64,000 nucleotides of DNA from Acanthopleura granulata (Eukaryota > Mollusca > Polyplacophora > Chitonida > Chitonidae): positions 14,323,672-14,387,671 of the forward strand of contig JABBOT010000004.1 of NCBI GenBank assembly GCA_016165875.1. The letters are read 5' to 3'. The notes under the pieces are model-generated. The model saw nothing but the letters and a program-made list of their open reading frames with translations. It was not told where the DNA came from and made no database searches. The position numbers and the translations under genes were made by a program. This document shows, one piece after another, positions 32,883 through 45,610 of this stretch. Position 1 is the first letter of the stretch; every line of letters starts with the position of its first letter.

Positions 32883-35800
32883 TCTTTTCTATTATTATAT
32901 CCTACTTACAACAGAATATCTGCTAACAGTTCGCTCCGCGAATGAGCACTCCACATACCTCCAGCTGGCCAAATCCAGCTTATAATACTTCTTCCTATTT
33001 AATCCTATATAGACAGTTTCAATTTGAAATCCAAAACACATCTAACTTACCGGTACTTCTGAATATCGAACTGGCAACTTCGAGATGGCAGCTAACTTGA
33101 CTCAAATTACTTCAAAAGATCGGAGTACTAGCGTAGAATGGAATCTTTCACACAGCAGCTTAACTAGAAAACAGGTATAAAAATAAATCACTACGGAAAG
33201 GAAAAGTCTTACTTCTTGACCTTGTGAGCTGTTTTGGGAATTTCACATATTTAAGAAGACTAGTAAATATGTAAGTAAATTCTGCCTTTGATGGCAGAAG
33301 CATGAAACTTGGCACACAATTGGAATAAACGTCATCTTACATGTTTAGACGTAGAAACATCCTGAATTCCCCCCATGGCGGCCGTTTTCTAAAATGAATT
33401 TAGAATTTCCTTCTTCTGTTCAGGATCTTTTCTAAATTACTGTTTTTATATTTGAGTTAATAAAATAATTTGCACAAAATTGCTGAGTAAACCTAATATA
33501 TATGTTGGTTATTTAGTTTTCGAGACAAAGATGTATAAACTGTTGCACTATCATTTTTTAAAATGGGTAATGAATAACATTTCAAAGAGTAAGTTAGGAC
33601 TTAATCGATTTTATTCCACACAATATTGCAGTTAACATTGTTGAAAATTAAATTTCTAAATATGCATCATATGTAAATCCATAAAATATGAGGAAGTCCC
33701 ACAACTACTACCGTCAAGTTCAGGGACAATTGCATATTGCAGATGTCTTCCTGTGATTTTGTGGTGTTGAAGACCAAGGATGTGATCGTTGTGCGAGTGT
33801 GAAGAGATATGGAATGGAAGAACAATTTGCAGCTTTTAGTAGACTTATTTGAGAAATTTTTGCCTTTGTTGTAGTTTCTTTTTTGGAGACTATAGGGAAT
33901 ATTTTATGCTAAATGAGCACTTAAAAACATACTTCCTAAATGTTTTTTTTATGAATAGCCCTATGTGTTAACTTCTATTTATGTATTTCATATTTCAAAA
34001 ACTGTAAATGATTACATGAAAGTATATTTCTGTTTGTGCTATGAAGTTCAAGGAGATATTTCCATGGAACTCATCCGTGATATGTCTGACTTGGAGAAAT
34101 CCAGCGTCAGGTTAATGTGACTGGGTGGAATATCATTTCTGGTGTCTCTGGTATTATGTTCCTGTGGCGACATTGCCCTCCCCTGCCACAAGAACACGCA
34201 CTATATACATACATTCAAAGGACTCGGGACTGAAAAACTGTCAAGTACTACATGAAATCTAAGCATACACGCACATTCCTTCTTTCATGAATGCAGTGAT
34301 CTGTTCCTGGGAGCAGCTATCTAACGTAAAATGTCATGAAACCGTTGCGCCATAAGTGATTCAATCTATGAAATCATTCAGCACGGGATAAATTTGGAAA
34401 CGTCTCACACTTCTAACGTCGAACAAAAATGCTTGTCAAATACGTGCTAGAAAGGGAGACCACTCGATAATTCGCGTGTAGCACAGGACAAAAAACTTGA
34501 GCACCGCCATGTTTACATGTGGTTGACTGGGCTTTTAAATTCTATTGGTAACTCAAAACAGATCATTGATTTGAGTTGTTCTACCCTTTTTGTCCGAGTT
34601 TACGTTACATACTAATAAAAAAAAGTCAGTAAAGCAACAACAAAAACAGATATCTGGTATTGAATGGAAAGTGTATTAAAATACCGCAATACAACAACAT
34701 AATGCATACATATTGAATTTTTGCACACATGTTATGCTTTGTTTTACACATTTAAAAAGTCAATTGCATCATTGACACACTGTTGTAATGGCAAAATAAC
34801 CATACCATTAAAATACTTAATTCCACACAATATTGGAAAATGTCTGTGCACGTGTTACTGCAGTAAATTGAAAAGTACCATAAGGCAGGACAATACATTT
34901 CGTTTATACATGTAGATGCAATGGTACTGTTCACTTGTATACACTGTTCATTATACTATTTCAAGAAAGGAGACCATATCCATGTGTATGTTTAATTTAT
35001 CAAAAGCAAGGACAATTTTACTTAATTCCGTATAGTAGCCTCACCACAACAGGAACAATTTAATTTTTAAAACAAATAACTATTCTAATATTTCAATGTA
35101 CTTGAAATTAATTACAGATAGATCGAACAGAGACCAGCAGATTTTATTTAACAAAGGCTTTAATTAAACAAGAGAAAAGTAATAACAGTGTTTAAAAAAT
35201 ATTCAACAACACTAAACAATATGTTAGATAGTGTTTATATAGCATACAAACCACATGAATAGTCAAAATTGTTACAGACTGTATGAGTCCAGGTATAATA
35301 ATCAAAAACCTTGGCATAGAATATACACAAGTACGCTGGATGAAAACAAATTCCGCACATGGAATATCACAAATGCCAGTCCCAATAACAAATACTGTTA
35401 ATACAGTATGTACAAGTATTTATAATAAATAATTTAGGCATAGAAAACAATGCCGTAGACTTCACTTTCGACAGTAAGTCAGAGACTAGTGTGGTATTCT
35501 ACCAATAAAGGTACAAGGGTAAATCACACTCCTTATGTGATAAAGGCAGTCTGTCAAGTACGTCCACTCAAGAATGTACGATAATGAAAGCAGGCGTGTA
35601 ATGTAGCTGTCTCAATTAACACGCACTCAAAGCTGGACTGCTTGGACTCTACTACTACTCTGTGGAAGTGAACAGCCATTGCCTAGTGTAGGCCACCATA
35701 TTGCTGACAACACAGGGTCTTGCAGTGCAAAACACAATGACATCTATTGAACAATGTGTGCATTTAATAGTATCATGTAACAACCTATACAACAGTTGCG

Positions 35801-36600
35801 TTTGTTTATACACTGGAAAAAATTCTTAATGGACGAAAATCCAGATACTGGTTTTGTCGAGTTTCTCTCTTTTCAGGTTTATCTACCACTAAGGTGTTTT
35901 GGCCATGAGCTGTCATCCCCTTACATTTCATACTTGTCTACAGCCTCATTAATCTCTTTTGTAAATCTGAAGCTGAGGGAATATCTTGAGTGATTTCTGT
36001 AGCTTCCATTGCTACACGAGCTGTTGGAAAACAGCCAAAACTGTTACACATGGACCCTTTGCACCTGAGTAGTGATGGAATACCTTGTGAATTTACACGT
36101 TTCATGTAGAGCAGCAACAATAGTGTGAATTACGTTAGAAATAGTTGTACAACTGGCATTAAAGAACATACTTAAATGAAGATATTTAAAATTGTGTCTA
36201 AGTTTGATTAAAGTGACAAGAAGCTGGTCTTACAGAGAGAGAGACTTCGCTGTCCATGACAAGTAATAGTTCAAAGGAACATGCAGGTGAAGGAGATGAA
36301 CTAGAATGTCAAAGACATCGGTCTGTAGAGTTGTTTATCAAATAACCTGAAATAATAAGAAATTATGATGTTACATGTGGGTGTTTGTCAGTTTGATTAC
36401 AACTTATTTTCTTCACTTTCCTAGCACAAGGTAGAGATGATTTCTATCATTTCTGTGCAATTCGAGTAACAACTGTAATAACTAATCACTTGCTAGAGCT
36501 ATCCATATGGGGCCACGTCTCCCTTGATAGACCAAATATGTCAGCCATCACGGTTTATGCCACTCCCAGAGCAATTGTTGGCGACCTGTCTTTGCTGTAA
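32883..36600. other. unassigned, AT-rich
   Basis: No coding family or tandem repeat recognised. Around 33290-33390 is a phrase (GCATGAAACTTGGCACACAA ... CCATGGCGGCCG) of a kind common in animal intergenic repeats. Short frames at 34721, 35796 and 35938 look like chance. Confidence 0.35.
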
Positions 36601-36990
36601 GTCTATTTGACTGACTGGTTGTTGTTTTATGCTGTACTCTCATTTCTGTGACCACGAGTCAATATTTTGGGTATCCCATGGTCAAGGAAATTCCCGAAAG
36701 AAACTGGGGGGGGGGGGGACCACCAACCACTGGCAAATAACTGGCAATTTCCTCACATATTCAGAGATGGAGGACAGGAGGTCTCCAACGAATGCATCTC
36801 GTTTCCCAGTGACACAAACGTCGACGTTCACATCGGATCCAAGGCGTCCAGAAAATATTTTTACAGCTGCCTGCAGGGATACCTGAAATTTCCTGTCCCT
36901 GGTGGGGATGAAACCCTTACCAAAGGAAACCTCTTTGTCAGCAAGCCGAAGCGTAACCATGGTCTGCAGGCCAAGTCTGTTTGAATTGGT
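36601..36990. other. GC-richer block open on both strands, possibly an unknown repeat
   Basis: It begins with TGGTTGTTGTTTTATGCTGT, similar in style to the reversed 3' end of tRNA-derived SINEs. It then has a run of about 12 G (36707-36718) and a region open for 105 codons on plus and 92 on minus. Neither translation matches a family I know. The composition differs from its AT-rich surroundings, so it is more likely an inserted repeat than a host exon. Confidence 0.35.
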
Positions 36991-39900
36991 GTGGATATAT
37001 ATACATATTAAAATGAGACCTTTACTTTTGTATTGTTGTAATTTTTACGTACATGTATATATAAAAGTTATTAATATTGCACAATACCAGTACTGGCATT
37101 TTACAGAAAAACGGTGCCAAAATGTATCGACATAATATAGAATATTACCATGTTTTCTTCCACTTGAGATGGTCATAACTCATCTTCTGTTTGGTTTACA
37201 CCAAAACACGAGTATTCACAATAATATTTGACTCATGATCTGATAAAAAGTGTTCAAGATATTTCAGATGATTACATTTAATGGTACTAACAAAGTGCAC
37301 ATAAGCCTACAGTGTCATAAAATATTAGAGCTAAATTTCTAAATGACATCAAATATTTGTGTTATGCTTTAATGATTCAACATATCTACAGCTCAAATAA
37401 TGTGTGGACTTGGGAATGTAAACAACTATGTTTCATTCCACTGGAAGATGGTTTGGCCTTTTTCCTTCAATCCCCTTGAAAATGACAACTTCAAATTCTA
37501 TCATTGAATGTTGTTTTGCGATGAACTCTCTTGAAGTTGTAGAGGAAACCATTCGAGCATTCTCAAAAATAATAATCAACTGGTGACTGTAAAGAATCCA
37601 TTGCACTCATTTTGGCCACCATATATTATATTCTTCGTAATCTCACTTTCATTCACCACTTTCTATTTCATCGTGTTAGTAACATGGTAAATAATTTAAA
37701 GGAGATACATTCCAAACTGGCGTTTACAGGGATACAATTTGTGTAAAAGATTCCGTACAACTGCCAAACATTTTGTAGTGCAAGAATGCCGTAAAGTTTC
37801 TGTTGTATGCATCAGTCGATGGGTTGTTTTGTTGTTTTTGAGGTAAAAAAACCTTGTATGCACAGCATTTATGACCATAGAGAGATTGCTTACATTTACG
37901 GATGAAATGATGACAAATTTAAACCGATTGGGGTAAACTGATTTGTAAAACATAATTTTCGTAAAAATGCAGGATAAAACTACAATCCTGCACAGCTTAT
38001 CCCACTTCTTTCTGATCGTGTTATTTAATGGAAACCTAAAAGGTTTACATCCAGGTATCTTACTCAATTTTCCGAATGGGCGATTGTATATTGATACAAA
38101 ACACTAACTCATAGTGAAGATTAGAAGAAAACAAGGTTTAGCAAAATAAGGCACGTTTGTCGTCTGCAATGGTTCCGGAAGTAGAAGTCGGGTCAGAGGT
38201 CAAACGAGACTTGGGAAGCCTATTACCTACTCAAAGGAATAGATAATATTGAAGTAAAATACGCATCATCAAAAACGCCATTTCGTGCCAATCCCTACGA
38301 TAGTCTTCATTATTGTGGCGTTTTTCTACAGTGATTAAAATGGAAATAAAGACTGATGTGCTACGGTGGACTATTTGAAACTTACTGAATAGGCTGAAGT
38401 ACAATGACGTCACAAATTCTTTTCAACTGATGAACAGCCTCTGGTTGCTACGTGTATGTGTTCCACGCCAGTATATATGCAGCACGACACTTGTATCTGT
38501 GTTAATGTGAACATGTAACAGTTACAATACGTTTAGCTGCAAAAAAAAAATCTGTGACATCACTGTGCTTCAGCCTTTTCAGTATGGTTAAAAAAATCCA
38601 CCTCAGCGGATCAGTCTTCATTTCCATTTTAATGCCAACACGAAATGGTCTTTTAGATCATGGGTAAATTGGTTTATTTTTTAATATAATGCTTCCCTGA
38701 GACTACATGCTATTGACATGATTAAGTCCCTTTATCTAAATATTATAAGCCAAAGGGCATTTATGTAGACAATTTTCACACGAAACGGGCATTTAAAAAA
38801 AATGTTTTGCTCAGCCTGACATAAATATGTAGCAGTTTTGGATTCAAAATATACTGTAGTTAAAGTACAAAATTTTAATGATACTTGGGAAATCTGTCGA
38901 AGCAGCATGAAGATTCCTCTTTTGACGTAACAGTGACCTGTGGCAGGACGACTAGCCTTCCCAATATGACCTCATCAACAAGATGGTAGAAATCAAATGT
39001 CTGTCTGCTGTTGCCTGTCATATTTTCAGTAAGGATACAAAATGGTACCAATTGTTCACATGCCCCCACCCATAGCGATATAGACTACCATAGTGCACAT
39101 ACCGATCTACAGAACTCTTATCTAATTTACTGTTTAAATTCTTGCACTTATTATATTGTTGGATCAGGATGTGTATTCAGGTTTTGCACTGTGGCCCAAA
39201 ATAAATGTAGCCATTCTCTGTCGTTTTTTTCTGAAATTTCCTCCGAATCTGACATATTTTGGCCATCATTGACATTTTGTGCTGGACCACTTCATCAGTC
39301 CAAATGGCCCGCAAAGCTGTGGTTTCCTAAAAAGACAACTTTTTTGTCTGTAGTGAACACAAAATCCATAAAATTCTTAAAACAACAAATCGAAAATTTC
39401 AATTTATATCTATTGAGAGAACACAAAATGAGAACATGACGTATAAATATGCATCTTTCTAGATATATTTGCAGCAATTTAGGTCTGTAACAACAAAATT
39501 AGGGGAGACAATCATCCTTTTTAATGTCCAAAAATAAAACGAAATCTGCTGTAAAAATTACTGATTTCAACAACGATGATTCTTCTTGAGTTAAATTGAA
39601 TGTATTATCACAACCAGCAGTTGGGTGTAGGCCTTATTTGATAAGTACATCGGTTAGATCAGTTGAGCAACAAATAAGTGGCTTCCAAACTTAAAACTTA
39701 TAACGCCGTTCATAAAGAAATAACTCAATATCGAATGAGGTCATATTGATAAATTCACTCCATGCTATTTCCAGCGTCTTCTGCCACCACTGTTAACACA
39801 CCGTCCTAGGTGTTTGGCGTCATGTGACGTTTCTGCGTCACTCGAAACCGCCATCAAAACGGCAAACACCGTTTACACATTAATCGAAGCAAAATCGAAA

Positions 39901-40214
39901 AGTGAGAGTTCGTAGTTGATCGGAACCAGTTCAGACAGGTGTCACCGGTCGTACAGGTTCGGGTTAAATATAATTTGACGTCGAATGAATTGTAGTGTGA
40001 CAGCGGCTAAAGTCAAGTTACAAACTATCCGCTTTGTTCTGTTCAATTCCTGGAACCTGTGCAATTAAAATTGTGCTACTAATTAATAAATGGTGCATTT
40101 GAATGTTTTGACATGTTTTTGACATATATGAAATCCCCAAAGCACTAAACTGAAGCGGAGGAAAATACACGCAAAGAAAAGTACTTGGTTTACTTTACTG
40201 AACTGCAGCCCTCC
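36991..40214. other. mostly unassigned
   Basis: The longest frames (37696-38067 minus, 39011-39439 plus) resemble nothing known. The minus frame 38875-39069 has a well-mixed composition (DFYHLVDEVILGRLVVLPQV) and might be a lost exon, but there is no further support. A GC-richer patch with TGACG sites at 39780-39990 could be regulatory. Confidence 0.3.
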
Positions 40215-40545
40215 TGGAGGTGTAGAAACAATAAAAAAAGCCTTACTATTTATGTAGTAATGTCACAATGGGCAGGGACCTAAAACTGTATTCCATGATT
40301 TTCTTTGGCACAAGTGACACGTTTTGTCAAGTAACTAGATGCCTGGCCTACAATTTATGCAACGATCATGCTGACCACAATTTCCTCCAAGTGTAAATCA
40401 GCTGGACTGCAAGTACTAACGTCATATCGCCATAGACATAGGCTGTGGGGGGGGGGGGGGCTAGCACATTGAATATTTTTTCTCTGTTTAATTGTAGCAC
40501 CAATTCAAGTAATTAAACTTTTTTTCAACCATTATTCGGATAGTT
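40215..40545 (+). mobile_element. diverged MITE-family copy
   Basis: Shares TTACTATTTATGTAGTAATG, AAACTGTATTCCATGATTTT, GTAACTAGATGCCTGGCCTA and AGGCTGTGGGG with the 11- and 19-kb copies. Its terminal inverted repeats are eroded. It contains a run of 14 G near 40447. Confidence 0.68.
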
Positions 40546-40589
40546 TTAGCTCTACTGGTCGAAGAAGTTATGTATTAGCAAGTTGTCCG

Positions 40590-41210
40590 ACGTCCATCCG
40601 TCTGTCTGTCCGGCGTTTGTTAACTTTTACTTCAAAAGACTACCCCTCTTACAGTTTTTGTCCCATTTCAACGAAAATGGGTCAAGTGTAGGCGACATCA
40701 AGATACATAATTTTCTATTTTAATGGTTGGTTGTCCGTCTGTTTATACAAAAAATGTTAACATCTTCAAAACGCTACTCCTGTCCCGTTTCATCGAAACT
40801 TTGTTGAGGTGTAGGCTGCATCAAGATACATAATTCGTACTATCGATATTCCGTTTATTTTGTTGAAATGTACATTACATCAAGATAGACAATTCATTAT
40901 ACCCATTTTCCATTTCGATGATTCGTTGTCTGTCTGTGTGTTTATCCAGTATATGTTAATATACATGTATCCTACAAAACGCCACTCCTCCTACAGTTTT
41001 CGACTGATTTCAAAGAAACTTTGTTGAAGTGTAGCCTACATCAAGATACCAATTTTCCGTTCCGATGATCGGTTCTCTGTCTATTTGTTCATCCAACATA
41101 GGTTAACATTTTTATCAAAACGCTGCTAGTAACTGTTAGTTTTTGTCCAGTTTCAACAAAACTTGGTACAAGTGAATGAAGATACATATTTCAAAATTAC
41201 CAAAATTCAG
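40590..41210. repeat. degenerate tandem array, unit about 145 bp
   Basis: Four blocks repeat the order GTTGTCCGTCTGTTTAT, ATGTTAACAT, AAAACGCTACTCCT, TTTCATCGAAACTTTGTTGA, GTGTAGGC...CATCAAGATACATAATT. Starts lie near 40591, 40731, 40922 and 41068. Divergence of 15-25 % points to an old array. Confidence 0.7.
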
Positions 41211-42189
41211 CAGGGCATAGTAAGGGAATAGTGTATGAAAACCTTGGCCTGGGTCAATTTGGCAGTTTGCATCTGTAAATTGCTGATTTGACGCCAGGTT
41301 GTATGCTGTATTTCGCAGCCCCTCCTAAAAAATTCATGACACTGCAAAAAGTTTTGTTGTTTGTGGTGTTAAAGATCAGTAGCATGTCTATGTGTATGCA
41401 GGTATGTTGCAGGTATGTTGAGATTAGAACTGCCACCCCTCTAAATAAGATTATGGGTATTAGCCTGCTTCACTGGTGGCAGTCTTTGGTGAAGTACTTT
41501 TTGCGCAGGCCTCAAGAAGTTACAGTATGCAGGGGCATGCTGAAATATCATTCAACACTGACAATAAACTCTCAGCTGGTGACACTACTACACTACTGAC
41601 ACGAAGGTCACCGCCTATTAAGAATAAGTATACAAGGACAAGAAAGATAAAGTCTTTCCATCAGAAGTTTTCCTAACAGCTGAAAGAATAATCATCTACA
41701 CTCTCCTGTCAGTCCAAAAGTCTTCTGTGAAAAAATGATCAAAGCTATTAGAAAAAGGATGAAACTAACACGTAAAACAGGCAAAAAATCCAGTTGAAAC
41801 TGAACATCGAGGACTGCAGATCGGACTAAGGTACACCAGCATAGGAAACAAAAAAGTTTAGCCAGGTGATCAATGCAAAGAAACTGTCCAGTGCTCCTCT
41901 AAACAGTATGCAGAAAAAAAAAGTAATTTGGTGTTTGACAAGCTTGTTAGTCATGACAAGTTGTCTAACATAGTCAAAAAGCTGTGGAGAAAATTTCAGG
42001 TTTGCCAGACAATGCTCCAATGAGGGTGAGAACGGTATGTGGATAACCCGCATACAGCTATATTTGCCTACAAATGGACAATAATGTCACATTCTCTCTT
42101 CAGTCTTGTTCAATATAGTCTCTATGGTTGAGAGAAGAAGTCTGTCGACCTTCACTGCAGAAGATCTAAACTGTCACGTACGTCATATT
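41211..42189. other. unassigned
   Basis: A 103-codon plus frame at 41288-41599 and a 75-codon minus frame at 41826-42053 show no family features. Nothing else recognised. Confidence 0.35.
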
Positions 42190-42475
42190 TCCTATAGGTA
42201 TAAAAACACCAAAAAGCATTACTATTTATGTAATAATTTCACAAAGGACACCCATGTAAAATGTTTTCGCTAATTTTTGTTAACCCAAATGACACATCTT
42301 GTCAAATAACTAAATGCCAGTCCTACCACATATCCAAATATTATCGCAGGTGAATCACTATTTTCTCAAACTAAATCACCAGGAATGCAAATACTAGCGT
42401 CATATCGCCGTAGAACAGGGTCTGTGGGGCACTTCCTCATTGTATGATATATTTCTCTGTTTAAGTCTAGCTAGC
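42190..42475 (+). mobile_element. MITE-family copy, right end missing
   Basis: Starts with the terminal repeat AGGTATAAAAACACC (from about 42196), follows the family (TACTATTTATGTAATAATTT, GACACATCTTGTCAAATAAC, TCATATCGCCGTAGAACAGG) and breaks off after TTTCTCTGTTTAA near 42475, so only one end is present. Confidence 0.7.
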
Positions 42476-42914
42476 GGTTTAAGTCCTCTCGTCCGACTTT
42501 TTGCCGAGTATTCAAAATGAAATCAAGTCACATTTCCTATTACACTGAGTTAATGAAAATTTGAGAGGGGAAATTTGGCTGTTCAAATTGAATTAGTTCA
42601 TACAACTGCCATACAGAAATTCCCACTAAGTCTCGAGAAACTCATCGACGTGGTTCAAAATCACATTAGCTCCAATATTTGAATTCGAAAACTCAACTTT
42701 TTGCATCTATGTTTCAAAATCATACAGGCCACGTTTTGCAAGCTATAGCCTTCCTCGGAAACCAGACAAATATAGATCCAAAACACTAGCTATTGCGTCA
42801 ATAAGTAAGTTTCGTTATTCTGATATACCCGCTTTGTTATTTATGTATTATTCATTGTGTTCATTTAGAACTGGTGTTATACGTTGTATTGGAAATTGTC
42901 TTGTTTAAAGGAAT
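42476..42914. other. unassigned
   Basis: No gene or repeat recognised between the MITE copy and the reverse-transcriptase element. Confidence 0.35.
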
Positions 42915-43385
42915 GTACAGATTCCCCATATGGTACATCTTACCTGGACTTACACCTGTGTAAAGACAACAATGGTTTCCTATCACGCCGACTTTACGAC
43001 ATTAAAGTTTCGGTTTTGGTATTGTGAATTATCAACACTAATACGGCGTATACATATATCGTCTTGTAGCATTTGTTAGACGTTTCATTCAACGTCACAA
43101 GTAATTATTGTAAAAATTGGTGTGTCGTGGATATCCCATCCAACGCCTTCACTCTAAGTTTCTTAAATTTTCTCTTGGTAAATACGGAGTGTTCAAGGTC
43201 TCTTATAATTGCGTCTTATTCCGCTTAACCAGGCGCTAGGGACCATATGTCCATCGTGTTGAGTTTCATCGCCACGTTGAATATATGAACACTTGCATTC
43301 AAAGCGCAACTGAGACACATAGTTGATTGTCGACACCATACATACTAAAATGATACACGATTTGGATACTTATTCCGAATTGAAT
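42915..43385 (+). pseudogene. reverse-transcriptase element, C-terminal part and 3' region (copy B)
   Basis: At 43024-43205 the plus strand reads YGVYIYRLVAFVRRFIQRHK, stop, LL, stop, KLVCRGYPIQRLHSKFLKFS and LGKYG, the C-terminal thumb pattern of a reverse transcriptase whose palm (RYIDDLL) is seen in the 47.5-kb copy. The family's 3' region follows (ATCGTGTTGAGTTTCATCGC, TCAAAGCGCAACTGAGA, ACACGATTTGGATACT). It stops at about 43385; the matching continuation reappears at 44374, after the piggyBac relic. Element type not settled: Penelope-like or another non-LTR group. Confidence 0.5.
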
Positions 43386-43579
43386 TCATTAACTAGTGGT
43401 GTGCTGACTGACTGCTCGTACCAAAAGCCTAGGCGAGAGTCAGCTGTCCCAACCCTGGTAGAAAGTATGTCAAATCTCACAGGATAGTAATGCATAACAA
43501 CTTTCACACAATTTGCCTTTTTCGCTTCACTTTCACCTTGTCTTCAGTTATACAGGTGGTTTTAGATATAATATAACAA

Positions 43580-44285
43580 TAAAATTTCACGTTTTATATA
43601 ATTACAATTGTGGAACCATCTTTCTGTTTCCGCTTCTTTGGTGCAACAACAGTTGGGTTAGAATTTGTGCTAAGGAAATTTACTTGTCGATTGTCCATCC
43701 AGCAAGTGGCGACTAGGTATCATCTTGAAGTGACTTGCTGAGACCTTTGTCTTATTTTGACAAACATTTTGGGTGAGGTTGCTGTGGCCATCCTTTACGA
43801 TTTGTGCGTGCTGTCCCAGCTGCATAAATTTTGTCAGCCACTAAACTGGTCAACAAAGACGGACTGGTGAAATAATTATCCATATAGACATGGTAATTTT
43901 TTCCCACTAGATCTCTGGTCAAATAGGTAACAACTCTTGACACCAGACCATTATCCGTACGACCGGCTTCACTTTTCCCTATACATATCTGCATCTCGTA
44001 CACATCCATTTGTGATGTCCTCCATTTCCCACACCTTGATGCCAAATTTGCAGGGCTTCACAGGCAAATACTGTAGGTAACTGAGATGACCCCTAAATGG
44101 TATAAATGCCTCATCGACTGTCACAGTTTTGTGCAAGTTGTTGTTAGCTTTCAAATTTGTTTGCATCATTTCAAAAACTGGATGGATAGGACGCGGTTTG
44201 TCATGACCTGGTTTTCCTCTCTGGATTCATTGTGTTATCGTTACCAAATAAATACTTTAAGATTTTCTCAAATCTGACCCTTGAC
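43580..44285 (-). pseudogene. piggyBac-type transposase relic (DDE_Tnp_1_7)
   Basis: On minus the segments come in family order: MSRVRFEKILKYLFGNDNTM (about 44283), GHDKPRPIHPVFEMMQTNLK, then TVTVDEAFIPFRGHLSYLQY holding the first catalytic Asp (about 44115), KPCKFGIKVWEM, YEMQICIGKSEAGRTDNGLV, VVTYLTRDLVGKNYHVYMDN holding the second Asp (about 43880), YAAGTARTNRKGWP, and WMDNRQVNFLSTNSNP near 43653-43708. At least three frameshifts (near 44200, 44005 and 43750) break it and the N- and C-terminal parts are missing. PiggyBac enzymes cut and paste at TTAA. A TTAA occurs at 43389, but no clear terminal inverted repeats were found. Confidence 0.72.
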
Positions 44286-44373
44286 ATCATAAGAAGAATG
44301 GAGGGAATTCTAAACAGCTGACACTACCGGGCATACAGGTGACTCCATGTACCGAATGAGTTCAAATTCATCA

Positions 44374-44610
44374 CGTCTTTCCGTCATCAATGAAAACTGT
44401 TCTGTTTGCATGAATCCGTCCTAATTTTACATATATATAACAATTTTTGAAGGGCTTTTCATATTTGTCGCTTTTGAAAACTGTTCTTGCGATTAATGAC
44501 CCGGAAGGCCCATTTTGGTTGACGGCTGCTGCACGAATGTCGGTTTCGACGGCTAGATTCTGGTTATTGACTTGGAACTCCCATATTTGGTATACAAATA
44601 CCAAGTTTAC
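44374..44610 (+). repeat. continuation of the reverse-transcriptase element's 3' region
   Basis: TTTCCGTCATCAATGAAAAC, ATTTGTCGCTTTTGAAAACT, ATTAATGACCCGGAA and ATTTTGGTTGACGG match the blocks at 45412-45560 and 48073-48220. Together with 42915-43385 it makes one element split by about 990 bases holding the piggyBac relic. Open frames here (81 codons minus, 133 plus) are not reliable. Confidence 0.6.
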
Positions 44611-45254
44611 CTCCATCCGACAAAGTGGCTGCTCACCACAACTTTTAACAGACCGAACGGACTGCGAAAATTATTTAATAGTGTTTAAATATTATTATTT
44701 TGTGGCATGTTCTGTTACATATAGGGTGTGCCTCGCATTTCGCACTAGAGGCTCACTAGCCTGTGGACATTACTTCTGGAGCAAAAGGACACAAACATTG
44801 TCATCTTCGGAAGTTCGGAACGAGGGCGATACACAAAGTTGGTGTTGAGCACATCGTCTCGGGGCAGTGACATGACATTCAATTATCTTGCCACCTTGAT
44901 TAAAGAGTTGCAGAAATCCAAGGGGTTTATCTAAAGTCAGGTCGGGGATACAAGCGAAAGCCCGCTTCTCAGCGTGAACTGTCTTATAATAACACGACAC
45001 ACGTGAACAACAAGTCTATATCATGACATGCAAACGTCGCTCTTTAGCGTGATTTTTCTATGTATAAATTTCACTTCCAGGGTAGAGAGTCATGGTTTGT
45101 TTGAAATGTGTGCTTATGCGAGAACAGTGAGCGTTTGTGACATAACTCTTTGCGAAGAATGCCTTCGGGTGAAAATAGAAACTTTCAGTCAAAATTGTAC
45201 GTGCCCGTGCAAAATTATTGTTTTTTTTTTTTTCAAGTTTAATGTGGACGTTAA
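44611..45254. other. unassigned
   Basis: A 76-codon minus frame (44770-45000) and a 95-codon plus frame (45028-45315) overlap repeat edges and have no family features. Confidence 0.35.
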
Positions 45255-45610
45255 ACTACCGGACATGACATTGCCACGTTGGATATATGAGGAGTTGCCA
45301 TCAAAGCGCAACTAAGATATATATTTGATTATCCAAACCATATATACTAAAATGGTACACGATTTGGATACTGATTTTATTCATACGCCTAGAACAATCA
45401 ATGCGTCTTTTCGTCATCACTGAAGACTTGACTGATTCCATTTACATGTATCCCTCCTAATGTTTTATATACTTTCTTAGTTTTTTTAGTGCTTTCCTAT
45501 TTGTCGTTTTTGAAAACTGGTCTGCGATTATTGACCCGGAATGCTAATTTTGGTTAACAGCTCGTGTACGAATAGCAGTTTCGATGCATAGGTTCATCTG
45601 CAATCACTAT
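45255..45610 (+). repeat. 3' region of the reverse-transcriptase family (copy C)
   Basis: GCCACGTTGGATATATGAGG, TCAAAGCGCAACTAAGATAT, AAATGGTACACGATTTGGAT, TTTTCGTCATCACTGAAGAC and GATTATTGACCCGGAATGC match copies B and D. No coding part is present, as expected for 5' truncation. Confidence 0.62.

Noticed and set aside
37696..38067. 123-codon minus-strand frame
   Set aside because: AT-rich region, no motif, no splice or promoter evidence.
39011..39439. 142-codon plus-strand frame
   Set aside because: The composition reads like translated AT-rich non-coding DNA; competing open frame on the other strand.
43752..44045. Intact piggyBac-derived host gene
   Set aside because: At least three frameshifts and missing ends make a domesticated gene implausible.
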